Assembly (NCBI RefSeq): GCF_014648175.1
Contig: NZ_BMQP01000004.1
Coordinates: forward strand, 248,001 to 312,000
Source of the DNA: Planobispora rosea
GTDB taxonomy: Bacteria > Actinomycetota > Actinomycetes > Streptosporangiales > Streptosporangiaceae
Direction of reading: 5' to 3'
DNA length: 64,000 nt
How positions within the stretch are numbered: the stretch's first letter is position 1; each line of letters starts with the position of its first letter. The position numbers and the translations under genes are program-made. The notes beneath the pieces are model-generated. The model saw only the letters and a program-made list of their open reading frames with translations. It had not been told where the DNA came from and did not search any database. This document shows, piece by piece, positions 51,142-60,084 of the stretch.

Positions 51142-52086
51142 TCAGCGCCTGCGGGCGAGGTCGGCGGCGCCGACCAGACCGGCGGAGGCGCCCAGCTCGG
51201 CCAGGCGGATCTCGGCCAGCGGGCGGTGCCCCCGGCCGGTCAGGTTCTCGGCGAAGGACTCGCGGACCCGGTCGATCCAGAGGTCCGCGGCACGTGAGAC
51301 GCCCCCGCCGAGGATGAAGCAGCCGGGGTCGAGCACGGCGGCGAGGTCGCTCAGCCCCCGGCCGAGCCAGTCGGCCATCGAGGCGAAGGCCGCCAGTGCG
51401 GCCGGGTCGCCCGCGCGGGCGGCGTCGGTCACCTCCGGGCCCTCGATGTCCCCGGACGTGCCACCGGCGATCTCCAGCAGCCGGGCGGCGCCCGCCGGAT
51501 CGGCCTCGGCGAACAGCCGGGCCTCGGCGACCAGGGCGTTGCCGCTGGCGTACTGCTCCCAGCAGCCGAGGTTGCCGCACCCGCACGGGCGTCCGTCGGG
51601 GACCACCTGCATGTGCCCCAGTTCCGCGCCCATGCCCCAGCGGCCCCGGTAGAGGGAGCCGTCGAGCACGATCCCGCCGCCGATGCCGGTGCCGACGGTC
51701 ACGCACACGACGTGGCTCTCGCCGCGCCCGGCGCCGAACCTCGCCTCGCCCCAGGCCATCGCGTTGGCGTCGTTCTCCACCACGACGGGCAGGCCGACGA
51801 GGCCGGAGACCTTCTTCTGCAGCGGCTCCTCGCGCCAGGCGAGGTTGGGCGCGAACCGCACGATCGACCGGGTCTCGTCGACGAACCCGGCGGCGCCGAG
51901 GCCGACGGCCTCGATCTGACGCCCCTCCGCCAGTTCCCTGACCACCTCGGCGATGGTGTCGGCGACCTGTTCGGGGTGCTCCGCCGGAGTGGGACGCAGG
52001 CGATGCTCGACGATCCGGCCGTCCTGATCGACGACGCCCGCCGCGACCTTGGTGCCTCCGATGTCAACGCCGATGGTCAGGCCCAT
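51142..52086 (-). CDS. glk: ROK-family glucokinase
   Basis: 314 aa. ATP loop DIGGTKVAAGVVD (8-20), catalytic D106 (ENDANAMAWGE), GTGIGGGIV, and the ROK zinc site H158, C168, C170, C175 (CGCGNLGCWEQYASG). This combination is that of actinobacterial glucokinase GlkA, which phosphorylates glucose and in streptomycetes mediates carbon catabolite repression. It heads a group with the EEP gene downstream and the DUF5304-like and ArsA-like genes upstream. Confidence 0.93.
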   Translation of the reverse strand: MGLTIGVDIGGTKVAAGVVDQDGRIVEHRLRPTPAEHPEQVADTIAEVVRELAEGRQIEAVGLGAAGFVDETRSIVRFAPNLAWREEPLQKKVSGLVGLPVVVENDANAMAWGEARFGAGRGESHVVCVTVGTGIGGGIVLDGSLYRGRWGMGAELGHMQVVPDGRPCGCGNLGCWEQYASGNALVAEARLFAEADPAGAARLLEIAGGTSGDIEGPEVTDAARAGDPAALAAFASMADWLGRGLSDLAAVLDPGCFILGGGVSRAADLWIDRVRESFAENLTGRGHRPLAEIRLAELGASAGLVGAADLARRR

Positions 52087-52129
52087 CTTCCACCCTCTCC
52101 CCCGGGCTCGCCCCAGGTCTTCCCCGGGC

Positions 52130-52591
52130 TCACCCCAGGTCGATGTGCTCCACGGGGGTATCCTCTCGCGACGTGTCGCGTTCCCGCGCCTGCTTGCCGG
52201 GCGAAGGACGGTTGAGCGCGTCGACCGCCGACTTGAGCGCGGCCAGCAACTCGCTGCCGGCCTGCATCAGGTGGTCGGTCACCTGCCCGCCCGACTCGCG
52301 CTGCGCGGCCATGGCCCGGCAGACGGGGCACGCCCGGCAGATGTACTCCTCCTCCTCGGAGACGGCCTCCTCCCAGACGTCCCGGCCGCCGGTGCGGCCC
52401 CCGCCGGAGAAGGCGCCGCCGAACCCGGTCATCGTGCCCTTCACCAGGTTCTTGCCCAGCTGCCTGGCCGCCCTGCGCTGGAGCGCGTCGAAGAGCTTGA
52501 AGGCCTCCTCGGTCGCGCTGCCGATCGGGTCCCTGTCCTCGCGGGGCTGCCGCCGCTCGCTGTTCCTGTCGTTCCCACTGTTCTCAGTCAT
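52130..52591 (-). CDS. conserved actinobacterial protein, DUF5304-like
   Basis: 153 aa, soluble. A helical N-terminal part, a CRACPVC pair of cysteine knuckles at about 85-91 that could bind a metal, and a helical amphipathic region (QVTDHLMQAGSELLAALKSA). It overlaps the ArsA-like gene by 8 bp and lies next to glucokinase, a stable arrangement in actinomycetes as I recall. Function unknown. Confidence 0.7.
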   Translation of the reverse strand: MTENSGNDRNSERRQPREDRDPIGSATEEAFKLFDALQRRAARQLGKNLVKGTMTGFGGAFSGGGRTGGRDVWEEAVSEEEEYICRACPVCRAMAAQRESGGQVTDHLMQAGSELLAALKSAVDALNRPSPGKQARERDTSREDTPVEHIDLG

Positions 52592-53753
52592 CTGGCCCTC
52601 CCGTCTGGAACCGTACCCGGAGCAGGCCGTCCGAGAGCGCGGCCTCCCGCACGCTCCTTCGGGCGAGGGCCGCGGGAAGGGCCAGGACCCGGCGGTACGG
52701 GCCCACCGTGACGATCAGCTCGTCGCCCTTCCTCGCCAGGTCCACCCCGCCCTTCTCGGCGAGCGGGAGCGCCAGGATCAGCTCGCCCTCGGGGGTGACG
52801 CGCAGCGGCGGCTCCCCGGCCGGCGGGGCGAAGGGGTCGGCCTCGCCGTACATGGCCTCGGCGACGCGGGCGAGGGCGCCCAGGCCGACGGGCTCGGCGT
52901 CCAGGTAGGGGACGGTGTGCACCGGCAGCGGGGCGAAGGACTCCGCCACCTCGGCCAGGTGCCTGGCCTGGGCGGTCACCCACCGTTCCCGCCACGGGTC
53001 GGCACCCTCGGCCGGGAAGACCCGGTTGGCGACGACCGCGTCGACGCGGTAGCCGTACAGGCTGAGGGAGGTGAGCGTGCGGCGGGCCTCGGCGAGCACG
53101 ACGGCCTCGGGGGTGAGCACCAGCCGGACACTGGCGCCGGGACCGGTGAGCAGTTCGCGCACCTCCATCAGCCCCCGGTGCAGGCGTTCGCCCGCGCCGA
53201 CCACGTGGTCCTCCGGGACGCTGACCATCGCCACCCGGCGGACCAGCGGGGCGAGGGTGCGCAGCAGCCGCCTGCCGACCGGCAGCAGCCGGTTGACGTG
53301 CCAGTCGAGGGCCTCGGGCAGGGCCAGCAGCCGGAGCGTCTCGGCGGTGGGCGCGCAGTCGACGACGATCACGTCCCAGCTCCCGGCACGGGCCTGCTCG
53401 CGCAGTTCCAGCAGCGCGATGACCTCCTCGGCGCCGGGCAGCACCGTGACCTCCTCGGCCGTGACCTCGTCCAGTCCCAGCTCGGCGAAGAGCCCCCGGG
53501 CGTAGTCGCGCAGCTCGCCCCAGTGACGTTCCAGCGACCGCTGGGTGTCGACCTGGTGGAGGTGCAGGCCGGGGGCGATCTCGGCGGGACCGTCTCCGGG
53601 CCGCACCCCGAGGGCGTCGGCCAGCGAGTGCGCGGTGTCGGTGGAGACCACCAGCGTCTTGAGCCCGGAGCGCGCGGCGCGCACGGCGGTGGCCGCCGCC
53701 GCGGTCGTCTTGCCGACCCCGCCCTTGCCGGTGAACAGCAGGATCCGGCTCAC
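52584..53753 (-). CDS. ArsA/Get3-like ATPase with C-terminal HSP20-like domain
   Basis: 389 aa. Deviant Walker A G9-KGGVGKTT (9-17), switch I D-T-A-H-S (STDTAHSLAD), and VVDCAPTAETLRLL (switch II). The final 80 residues resemble the ArsA_HSP20 domain. Metal-binding cysteines for arsenite are absent, so a role in tail-anchored or other protein handling is more likely than arsenite export. Many actinomycetes carry two tandem ArsA-like genes near whiB; here there is one, with the DUF5304-like gene. Confidence 0.87.
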   Translation of the reverse strand: MSRILLFTGKGGVGKTTAAAATAVRAARSGLKTLVVSTDTAHSLADALGVRPGDGPAEIAPGLHLHQVDTQRSLERHWGELRDYARGLFAELGLDEVTAEEVTVLPGAEEVIALLELREQARAGSWDVIVVDCAPTAETLRLLALPEALDWHVNRLLPVGRRLLRTLAPLVRRVAMVSVPEDHVVGAGERLHRGLMEVRELLTGPGASVRLVLTPEAVVLAEARRTLTSLSLYGYRVDAVVANRVFPAEGADPWRERWVTAQARHLAEVAESFAPLPVHTVPYLDAEPVGLGALARVAEAMYGEADPFAPPAGEPPLRVTPEGELILALPLAEKGGVDLARKGDELIVTVGPYRRVLALPAALARRSVREAALSDGLLRVRFQTGGPDD

Positions 53754-53796
53754 GGTCCCTCCCTCCCGGGGGCGGGCCGGGATCCGTCGTGGCCGG

Positions 53797-54234
53797 TCAC
53801 GCGGCCTCGACGCGCTTCTTCAGTCCCTTCAGGGCGGTGTCGATGATGACCTTCTCCGCCTTCCTCTTGATCATGCCGATCATCGGGACCTTGAGGTCGA
53901 CGGCGAGCTCGTAGGTCACCTCGGTGCCGTCCCCCGCCTCGGCCAGGCGGTAGCTGCCGGTCAGGCCGGAGACCATCTTCCCGGCCTCGGCGATGGTCCA
54001 GTCGACGGAGTCGTCCCCGTCCCAGACGTAGGCGAGGGTGTACTCGTCGCTGATCGGGCCCGCGTCGAGGGCGAACCTGACCCGCTCCGGGCGGCCGTCC
54101 GCCCCGGTGGACAGGACCCGCGCGGACTTCACCTGGCCCGCCCACTCCGGGTACGCGGCGAAGTCGGCGATCACCGTCATGATGGTCGACCGGCCGGCGC
54201 CGATCGTGATGCTGGAGGTGGTGCGATCAGCCAT
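53797..54234 (-). CDS. SRPBCC/polyketide cyclase-like protein
   Basis: 145 aa helix-grip protein: VIADFAAYPEWAGQVKSA (about 21-38) is the usual opening of the polyketide_cyc family, and the long C-terminal helix (MIKRKAEKVIIDTALKGLKKRV) closes the cavity. It probably binds a lipid or other hydrophobic ligand; a neighbour effect with the acyl-CoA synthetase 1 kb away is possible but unproven. Confidence 0.82.
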   Translation of the reverse strand: MADRTTSSITIGAGRSTIMTVIADFAAYPEWAGQVKSARVLSTGADGRPERVRFALDAGPISDEYTLAYVWDGDDSVDWTIAEAGKMVSGLTGSYRLAEAGDGTEVTYELAVDLKVPMIGMIKRKAEKVIIDTALKGLKKRVEAA

Positions 54235-54277
54235 GGGCTTACCGTACTCGTTCCGGCTTTGCGTGCGTACGTCCGGC

Positions 54278-55045
54278 TCACCACTCGATCGCGAAGGGCA
54301 CTCCCCGGCCCCGGAAGTGACCCACGTTCAGGCACTCGGTCCTGCCGATGCGGGTACGGCTCACCAGGGGCTGGTGCACGTGGCCGAAGAGCGCGTAGCG
54401 CGGCTGGGTCCGCCTGATCGCCTCCAGGGTGGCCTCGCTGCCGCGCTCGAAGCGGCGGGCGACCACGTCGTAGAGGAGCTCGGGGACCGCCGGCGGGATG
54501 TGGCAGCAGAGCACGTCCACCTCGCCGATCGCCTCCACCTTGCGGGCGAACTCCTCGTCGTCGATCTCGTTCGGCGTCCGGTACGGCGTGCGCAGGCCCC
54601 CGCCGACGAAGCCGAACCGCAGGCCCCCGATCTCCACGGTCTCCCCGTCCAGGACGTGGTGGCCCGGCCGGGCGTACTCCGGCCAGTAGCGCGGCAGGTC
54701 CACGTTCCCCGGGGTGAGGTAGGCCGGGGTGGGCATCGCGGCGAAGATCTCGCCGTACTGGCGGCGGACGGAGCGCTCGATGTGGTCGCGCGGGTCGCCG
54801 TCCAGCGACGCCCAGAGCTCGGCGGACATGGCGCGGGCCTCGTCGAAGCGCTTGGCGGTGCGCAGGGCGATGAACTCCCCGGCCCGCTCCGCGCCGAAGA
54901 GCTCGGGGAAGATGCCCTGGGAGTGGTCGTCGTAGTCGATGAACAGGATCAGGTCGCCCAGGCAGACCAGCGCGTCGGCGCCCTCGCCCGCGCGGGCCAG
55001 AGCGTCGGCTCTTCCGTGCACATCGCTGACGACATGAACCCGCAT
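54278..55045 (-). CDS. metallophosphoesterase
   Basis: 255 aa calcineurin-like phosphoesterase: VSDVHGR, CLGDLI, GNVDLP (Asp-replacing variant of GNHD), CCHIPP and GHVHQP give the dimetal ligand set. It would hydrolyse a phosphomono- or diester; substrate unknown. The ATG at 55045 is preferred to 55054 because a TAGGAT box ends 7 nt before it. Divergent from the acyl-CoA synthetase gene. Confidence 0.86.
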   Translation of the reverse strand: MRVHVVSDVHGRADALARAGEGADALVCLGDLILFIDYDDHSQGIFPELFGAERAGEFIALRTAKRFDEARAMSAELWASLDGDPRDHIERSVRRQYGEIFAAMPTPAYLTPGNVDLPRYWPEYARPGHHVLDGETVEIGGLRFGFVGGGLRTPYRTPNEIDDEEFARKVEAIGEVDVLCCHIPPAVPELLYDVVARRFERGSEATLEAIRRTQPRYALFGHVHQPLVSRTRIGRTECLNVGHFRGRGVPFAIEW

Positions 55046-55255
55046 GGCGGACATCCTAACCATTGGGGAAATCCGTCCCCAGACGGAGCGTGAACCGCAC
55101 CGCGGCAGGGACGAGCAGGTCAGCCGGTCCCCCATGGCGAGACTGGTACGGTGAAACCGCCCTTGATAACGCCTGGGTGACGGATCTACCCACGCGTAAC
55201 TTCTAGCGGTAACTTCCTGGCAATCCTTGTTCCGTGCGTCCTCAGGAGTGATCCC

Positions 55256-57049
55256 GTGCGTGAGTACAGCGTCCCCGTTCTGGTGGATGTCCCCGCCTCC
55301 GCCAACCTGACCGACACGGTGTTCCAGCGCGCCGAGCAGGAGCCGGGCGCGATCGTGCTCCGCCGCAAGGTCGGCGACGACTGGACCGCCGTCACCGCGC
55401 GGGAATTCCGCGACCAGGTGGCCGCCGTCGCCAAGGGCCTGATCGCGGCGGGCGTCGGGCCGGGCGACCGGGTCGCCCTGATGTCGCGCACCCGCTACGA
55501 GTGGACGCTCGTCGACTACGCGATCTGGTCCGCGGGCGCGGTGAGCGTGCCGATCTACGAGACGTCCTCCGGCGACCAGGTCAAGTGGATCGTCTCCGAC
55601 AGCGGCGCCAAGGCGATCTTCGTGGAGCTGGGGTCGCACGAGGAGACCGTCCGGGAGGTCCTCCCCGAGCTGGACGGGCTGGAGCACGTCTGGTGCATCG
55701 AGAGCGGCGCCGTGGACGAGCTGGCCGCCTCCGGCGGCGAGGTCGCCGACGAGACGCTGGAGGAGCGCAGGAGCGGGCCGGGCACCGCCGACCTCGCCAC
55801 GATCATCTACACCTCGGGCACCACCGGCCGTCCCAAGGGCTGCCGCATCACCCACGACAACCTGCTGTTCACCGCCAGGAACGTGGCCAACGGCCCGCTG
55901 GAGCTGCTGTTCACCGTGCAGGACCGCGCGGTGCTGCTGTTCCTGCCGCTCGCGCACGTGTTCGCCCGCATGATCCAGATCGTGCTGATCGAGACCGGCA
56001 CCGTGCTGGCGCACACCCCGAACATGAAGAACGTCGCCCCGGACCTGCAGGCGTTCAAGCCGACGTTCCTGCTGGGCGTGCCCCGCGTGTTCGAGAAGGT
56101 CTACAACGGCGCCGAGCAGAAGGCCGTCGCGGGCGGGAAGGGCAAAATCTTCCACGCCGCCGCGGACACCGCCATCGCGTGGAGCCGCGCGGAGGCCTCG
56201 GGCGGGGCGGGGCTCGGCCTCAAGCTCAAGCACGCGCTGTTCGACAAGCTGGTGTACGGCAAGCTGCGCGAGGCCACCGGCGGCAACCTGTCGGCCGCGG
56301 TCTCCGGCGGCTCGGCCCTGGGCGATCGGCTCGGCCACTTCTTCCGGGGCGTGGGTATCGAGATCTTCGAGGGCTGGGGCCTGACCGAGACCTCCGCGCC
56401 CTCCACGGTCAACCTGCCGGGCGCCAACAAGATCGGCACCGTCGGCAAGCCGTTCCCGGGTGTCACGGTCGCCATCGCCGACGACGGCGAGATCCTGGTC
56501 AAGGGCCGCCACGTCTTCAACGGCTACTGGAACAACGAGGAGGCCACCGCCGAGGTGATCGACCCCGACGGCTGGTTCCACACCGGCGACATCGGCGAGC
56601 TCGACGCCGACGGCTACCTGAAGATCACCGGCCGGAAGAAGGAGATCCTCGTCACCGCCGCGGGCAAGAACGTCGCCCCGGCCCCGATGGAGGACGCCAT
56701 CCGCGCCCACCCGCTGGTCAGCCAGGCGATGGTGGTCGGCGACGACAGGCCCTTCGTTGCCGCGATCGTCACCCTCGACCCCGAGGCGCTGGAGCAGTGG
56801 AAGGCGTCCAACGGCCGGGAGTCGGCCACCCTGGCCGAGCTCAGCGCCGACCCGGCGATCGTCGCGGAGGTGCAGAAGGCCGTGGACGACGCCAACAAGG
56901 CCGTCTCCAAGGCCGAGCAGATCAAGAAGTTCGTGATCCTCGACATCGACATCACCGAGGAGAGCGGCCACCTCACCCCGACCCTCAAGGTCAAGCGCAA
57001 CATCGTGATGCGCGACTTCGCCAAGCACATCGACGAGCTGTACGGCTAG
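55256..57049 (+). CDS. long-chain fatty acid-CoA ligase (AMP-forming)
   Basis: 597 aa, GTG start with CTCAGGAGTGATCCC upstream. AMP-binding motifs are IIYTSGTTGRPKG (about 180-195), GWGLTE and the adenylate hinge region WFHTGDIGELD...ITGRKKEILVTAAGKN. Closest pattern is the FadD15-type long-chain acyl-CoA synthetase of actinobacteria. Cytoplasmic, peripheral. The 210-bp upstream gap has a direct repeat GTAACTTC at 55196 and 55209 (13-bp period) that may be a regulator site. Confidence 0.92.
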   Translation: MREYSVPVLVDVPASANLTDTVFQRAEQEPGAIVLRRKVGDDWTAVTAREFRDQVAAVAKGLIAAGVGPGDRVALMSRTRYEWTLVDYAIWSAGAVSVPIYETSSGDQVKWIVSDSGAKAIFVELGSHEETVREVLPELDGLEHVWCIESGAVDELAASGGEVADETLEERRSGPGTADLATIIYTSGTTGRPKGCRITHDNLLFTARNVANGPLELLFTVQDRAVLLFLPLAHVFARMIQIVLIETGTVLAHTPNMKNVAPDLQAFKPTFLLGVPRVFEKVYNGAEQKAVAGGKGKIFHAAADTAIAWSRAEASGGAGLGLKLKHALFDKLVYGKLREATGGNLSAAVSGGSALGDRLGHFFRGVGIEIFEGWGLTETSAPSTVNLPGANKIGTVGKPFPGVTVAIADDGEILVKGRHVFNGYWNNEEATAEVIDPDGWFHTGDIGELDADGYLKITGRKKEILVTAAGKNVAPAPMEDAIRAHPLVSQAMVVGDDRPFVAAIVTLDPEALEQWKASNGRESATLAELSADPAIVAEVQKAVDDANKAVSKAEQIKKFVILDIDITEESGHLTPTLKVKRNIVMRDFAKHIDELYG

Positions 57050-57111
57050 GAGCAGGCCGGGCGGCGTCCCGGCCGGGCTCCACGGCCGCGTGGCCGGCGG
57101 ATCAGGCCGGT

Positions 57112-57465
57112 TCACCCCGGGCGCAGAACGGAGGCGTAGGCGCTCAGGGCCTCGTGGCGGCGCTGCAGTTCGGCGATGTCCCGGGCGAGGCGCGAGCGGT
57201 GGGACTCCAGCATGTCGATGTAGCCGGCGCAGCCGGCGGGGCCGGCGGGTTCTTCCTCGGCGCACGGCAGGAAATCCCGGATCGTCTCCGTGGACAGGCC
57301 CGTCGCCAGCAGCCGGCGAATGTGCGCGACCCGTCCGACGGCTTCGGGACGGTAGCGGCGGTAACCGTTGGCGTCCCGTTCCGGGTGGAGGAGTCCCTGC
57401 TCCTCGTAGTACCGGAGCAGGCGGGTGCTCACACCGGTCCGCCGGGACAGCTCACCGATCCACAT
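57112..57465 (-). CDS. MerR-family transcriptional regulator
   Basis: 117 aa. MerR helix-turn-helix WIGELSRRTGVSTRLLRYYEEQGLL at residues 2-26 in two parts, second wing HIRRLLATGLST, and a coiled-coil dimerisation helix from about 75. One cysteine pair (C66, C76) lies before the coiled coil. The ATG at 57465 is used: GGAGGA precedes it and the longer frame would run through the operator at 57490-57507. The target gene is unclear. Confidence 0.87.
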   Translation of the reverse strand: MWIGELSRRTGVSTRLLRYYEEQGLLHPERDANGYRRYRPEAVGRVAHIRRLLATGLSTETIRDFLPCAEEEPAGPAGCAGYIDMLESHRSRLARDIAELQRRHEALSAYASVLRPG

Positions 57466-57489
57466 CGCATTCCTCCGCGGGAACTCGAC

Positions 57490-57507
57490 CTTCACACCGA
57501 TGTGAAG
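57490..57507. promoter_or_regulatory. MerR-type operator
   Basis: CTTCACA-CCGA-TGTGAAG, a perfect 7-4-7 palindrome 25 bp before the MerR start; typical size and position for MerR autoregulation. Confidence 0.75.
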
Positions 57508-57591
57508 CCCCAACCTCGCCGGCATGACGCAGATTCCCGGACACGGGCTCTGAACGGCTGCCGGAGGGGCCCGCGCCGCGGCGGAGGCGGG

Positions 57592-58755
57592 TCAGGGAGT
57601 CTGGGCCGGTTCGAGGAGTTCGGTGAAGCGGGCGGCGACCCGCTCCCAGCTCCACTCCCGGGCGGCCCACGCGCGTCCGCGCGCCCCCATCGCGCGGGCG
57701 CGGGCGGGGTCGCCGAGCAGTTCGACCAGGGCGTCGGCCACGGCGTCCGGCGAGGCGCCGTCCACCACGAGGCCGGTCTCGCCGGGCAGCACCGCGTCGG
57801 GCGCCCCGCCCGACGAGCCCGCCAGTACGGGCAGGCCGCTGGCCGACGCCTCCAGGTAGACGATGCCGAGGCCCTCGACGTCGATGCCGCCCAGGCGGGT
57901 ACGGCACGGCATGGCGAACACGTCCCCCAGGGCGAAGTAGCGGGGCAGATCGGCCCCGTCCACCGGACCGGTCAGGACGATCGACGAGCGCAGGCCGAGG
58001 GAGGCGACCAGCCGTTCCAGCCTCCGCCGGTACGGTCCGCCGCCGACCAGCAGCAGCCGCGCGCCCGGCACGGCGCGCAGCACCCGGGGCCAGGCGCGGA
58101 TCAGGGTGTCCTGGCCCTTGCGCGGCACCAGCCGGGAGACGCAGACGACGACCGGCCCGCCGCCGGGGAGGCCGTCCTCCCCCGGACGTGCGCCGGGTCC
58201 GCCCGGGGACGGCAGGGGGCGGACCCGGCGCACGTCCGGGGAGAACACCTCGGTGTCCACGCCGGGCGTGAGCCGTACCAGCTTCTCCTCGGGGATCACC
58301 GTGGCGAGCAGCCGCCGGGTGTACTCCCCCAGATAGGTGACCACGTCCGCGTGACCGCCGATCCGGGCCAGCAGCCGCCGGGCGACCGGGACGCGCGCCC
58401 AGGACGCCTCGTGCCCGTGGGTGAGCATGACGACGCGCCGGGCGCCGGCCGCGCGGAGCCGCGGCGCGAGCAGGCCGAGCGGGGCCGCCGCGCCGAACAC
58501 CACCGTCTCGCACCCCAGCTCCGCGACCAGGGCGGCGGCCCGGCGGGCGACCGCGCGGCCGGGGAGCATCAGCGAGGTGGGGTGGCGCACGACGGGGTAC
58601 GGCTGCCGCGCGTCGAAGTCCTCGCACCCGGGCCACGAGGGCGCGTAGACGGTCACGGAGCCGGGGGGCAGGCAGGCGACGAGCCCGTGCACGAATGACT
58701 GGATGCCCCCCTGACGGGGCGGGAAGTCGTTGGTGACGACCAGCGTGTGCTTCAC
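57592..58755 (-). CDS. pimB: GT4-family glycosyltransferase, PimB-like mannosyltransferase
   Basis: 387 aa GT-B fold. N-terminal VTNDFPPRQGGIQSFV, HGHEASWA, VSRLVPRKGQDTLIRAW and EGLGIVYLEASASGLPV with the GT4 EX7E. This matches PimB, which adds the second mannose to phosphatidylinositol mannoside, a lipid typical of actinobacteria. Membrane-associated. Start overlaps the M48 protease stop by 4 bp. Confidence 0.87.
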   Translation of the reverse strand: MKHTLVVTNDFPPRQGGIQSFVHGLVACLPPGSVTVYAPSWPGCEDFDARQPYPVVRHPTSLMLPGRAVARRAAALVAELGCETVVFGAAAPLGLLAPRLRAAGARRVVMLTHGHEASWARVPVARRLLARIGGHADVVTYLGEYTRRLLATVIPEEKLVRLTPGVDTEVFSPDVRRVRPLPSPGGPGARPGEDGLPGGGPVVVCVSRLVPRKGQDTLIRAWPRVLRAVPGARLLLVGGGPYRRRLERLVASLGLRSSIVLTGPVDGADLPRYFALGDVFAMPCRTRLGGIDVEGLGIVYLEASASGLPVLAGSSGGAPDAVLPGETGLVVDGASPDAVADALVELLGDPARARAMGARGRAWAAREWSWERVAARFTELLEPAQTP

Positions 58756-60044
58756 GGCTCCGGCAGGCCGTTCAGCACGGCCCAGGAGCGCGCCAGGGCG
58801 ATGCGCTCGGGTATCGGGGGGTGAGAGGCATAAAGAACATATTCAACGACATCAGGCGATAAATCAGAAATATTGGATATCGCGAGTCGTTCCTGCATGG
58901 CGGCGAACGTGACGGGGTCCCGGGTCAGATCCAGCGCGTGCACGTCGGCTCGGGCCTCGACGTGCCTGCTCACGAGGTTCTGCGCCGGGCCGGAGAGCAC
59001 CGTGGCCAGGCTCAGCAGCCCCATGATCAGGCCCGCCGCCCGGGGGTCGGCGAGCGAGGGCACGCCGCTGCGGCGCCGTACGGGCCGGGCGGAGGAGACG
59101 AGATAGAGCAGGCACGCCCCGCACGCCGCGCCCAGGCCGCCGATCAGCGTGCCGTACAGCACGTCGCCGCTGTCGGCGTGACCCAGCTCGTGCGCCACGA
59201 CCAGCCTCACCTCGTCGGCCGGGGCCTTCAGCAGCGTGTCGTAGACCACGATCCTGCGGGTGGCGCCGAACCCGGAGACGTAGGCGTTCAGCGCGGTCGT
59301 CCGCCGGGAGGCGTCGGCCACGAGGACGTCCTCGACCGGCACGCCGTCACGGGCCGCCATGGCGAGCAGGTCGTCGCGGAGCTGCCCCGCGGGCATCGGC
59401 CGGAAGTCGTTGAAGACCGGTTCGATCAGCACCGGGTAGACGAAGGAGGCGGTCACGGTGAGCGCGAACGCGCCCAGCGCGGCCGGGAGCCACCAGCGCC
59501 GGACCCGCCGGGCGAGCGCCACCACGGCGAGCACCATGATCGATGTCAGCCCGGTCCTGATGCCGATGCCCTTGAGCCGGTCGGCCGTCCAGTCCGGCCA
59601 CCCCTGCACGGACAGGCCGAAGGCGCGCAGATGGGTCTCCTGCCACATGCCGAGCGGCCAGCGCAGCGCCTCCACGACCATCGTGACGGCGAGCACCCCC
59701 AGCAGCACCCGCCACCACCACGGGCCCCGCAGCCCGCCCAGCAGCCGCGCGCCGAGCGGAGTGGCCACCAGCGCCCCGGCCACGATCAGCGTCAGGCCGA
59801 GCGACAGGTAGGCCGGTGGTCCGACCGCGGCGTCGAACGCCGCGGAGCGGGCGATCTGCCCGGCGGTGAAGTCGCGGGCCGGATCCGGTACGGCCCGCGG
59901 GGCGCCCTCGGGCAGAGCCCGCCAGGGCGTGGTGAAGGCCACGATCGCCAGCGTGGCCGCGCCGAGGGCGGCCAGCGCCCCTCCCGCCGCCCGCAGGCCC
60001 GGGGCGGCCTGCCCCGTACCGCTCTCCGCGTGCTGCGCCGTCAT
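58752..60044 (-). CDS. M48-family membrane metalloprotease (CAAX protease-like)
   Basis: 430 aa. About six transmembrane segments and the zincin motif HELGHADSGD with downstream third ligand in ADVHALDLT. The Ste24/HtpX-like M48 family degrades or trims membrane proteins. In actinomycetes this gene next to pimB and the acyl-CoA synthetase is conserved as far as I recall. TAA/TAG overlap with pimB start indicates coupled translation. Confidence 0.88.
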   Translation of the reverse strand: MTAQHAESGTGQAAPGLRAAGGALAALGAATLAIVAFTTPWRALPEGAPRAVPDPARDFTAGQIARSAAFDAAVGPPAYLSLGLTLIVAGALVATPLGARLLGGLRGPWWWRVLLGVLAVTMVVEALRWPLGMWQETHLRAFGLSVQGWPDWTADRLKGIGIRTGLTSIMVLAVVALARRVRRWWLPAALGAFALTVTASFVYPVLIEPVFNDFRPMPAGQLRDDLLAMAARDGVPVEDVLVADASRRTTALNAYVSGFGATRRIVVYDTLLKAPADEVRLVVAHELGHADSGDVLYGTLIGGLGAACGACLLYLVSSARPVRRRSGVPSLADPRAAGLIMGLLSLATVLSGPAQNLVSRHVEARADVHALDLTRDPVTFAAMQERLAISNISDLSPDVVEYVLYASHPPIPERIALARSWAVLNGLPEP

Positions 60045-60084
60045 CGTGACTCCCCGGATGCGGGCATCCGGAGCGTGAGGGGTG

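Noticed and set aside
54278-57265. A 995-codon minus-strand frame over the acyl-CoA synthetase gene
   Set aside because: Only the distal part (54278-55045) is the metallophosphoesterase; the remainder is antisense to a well-conserved plus-strand gene.
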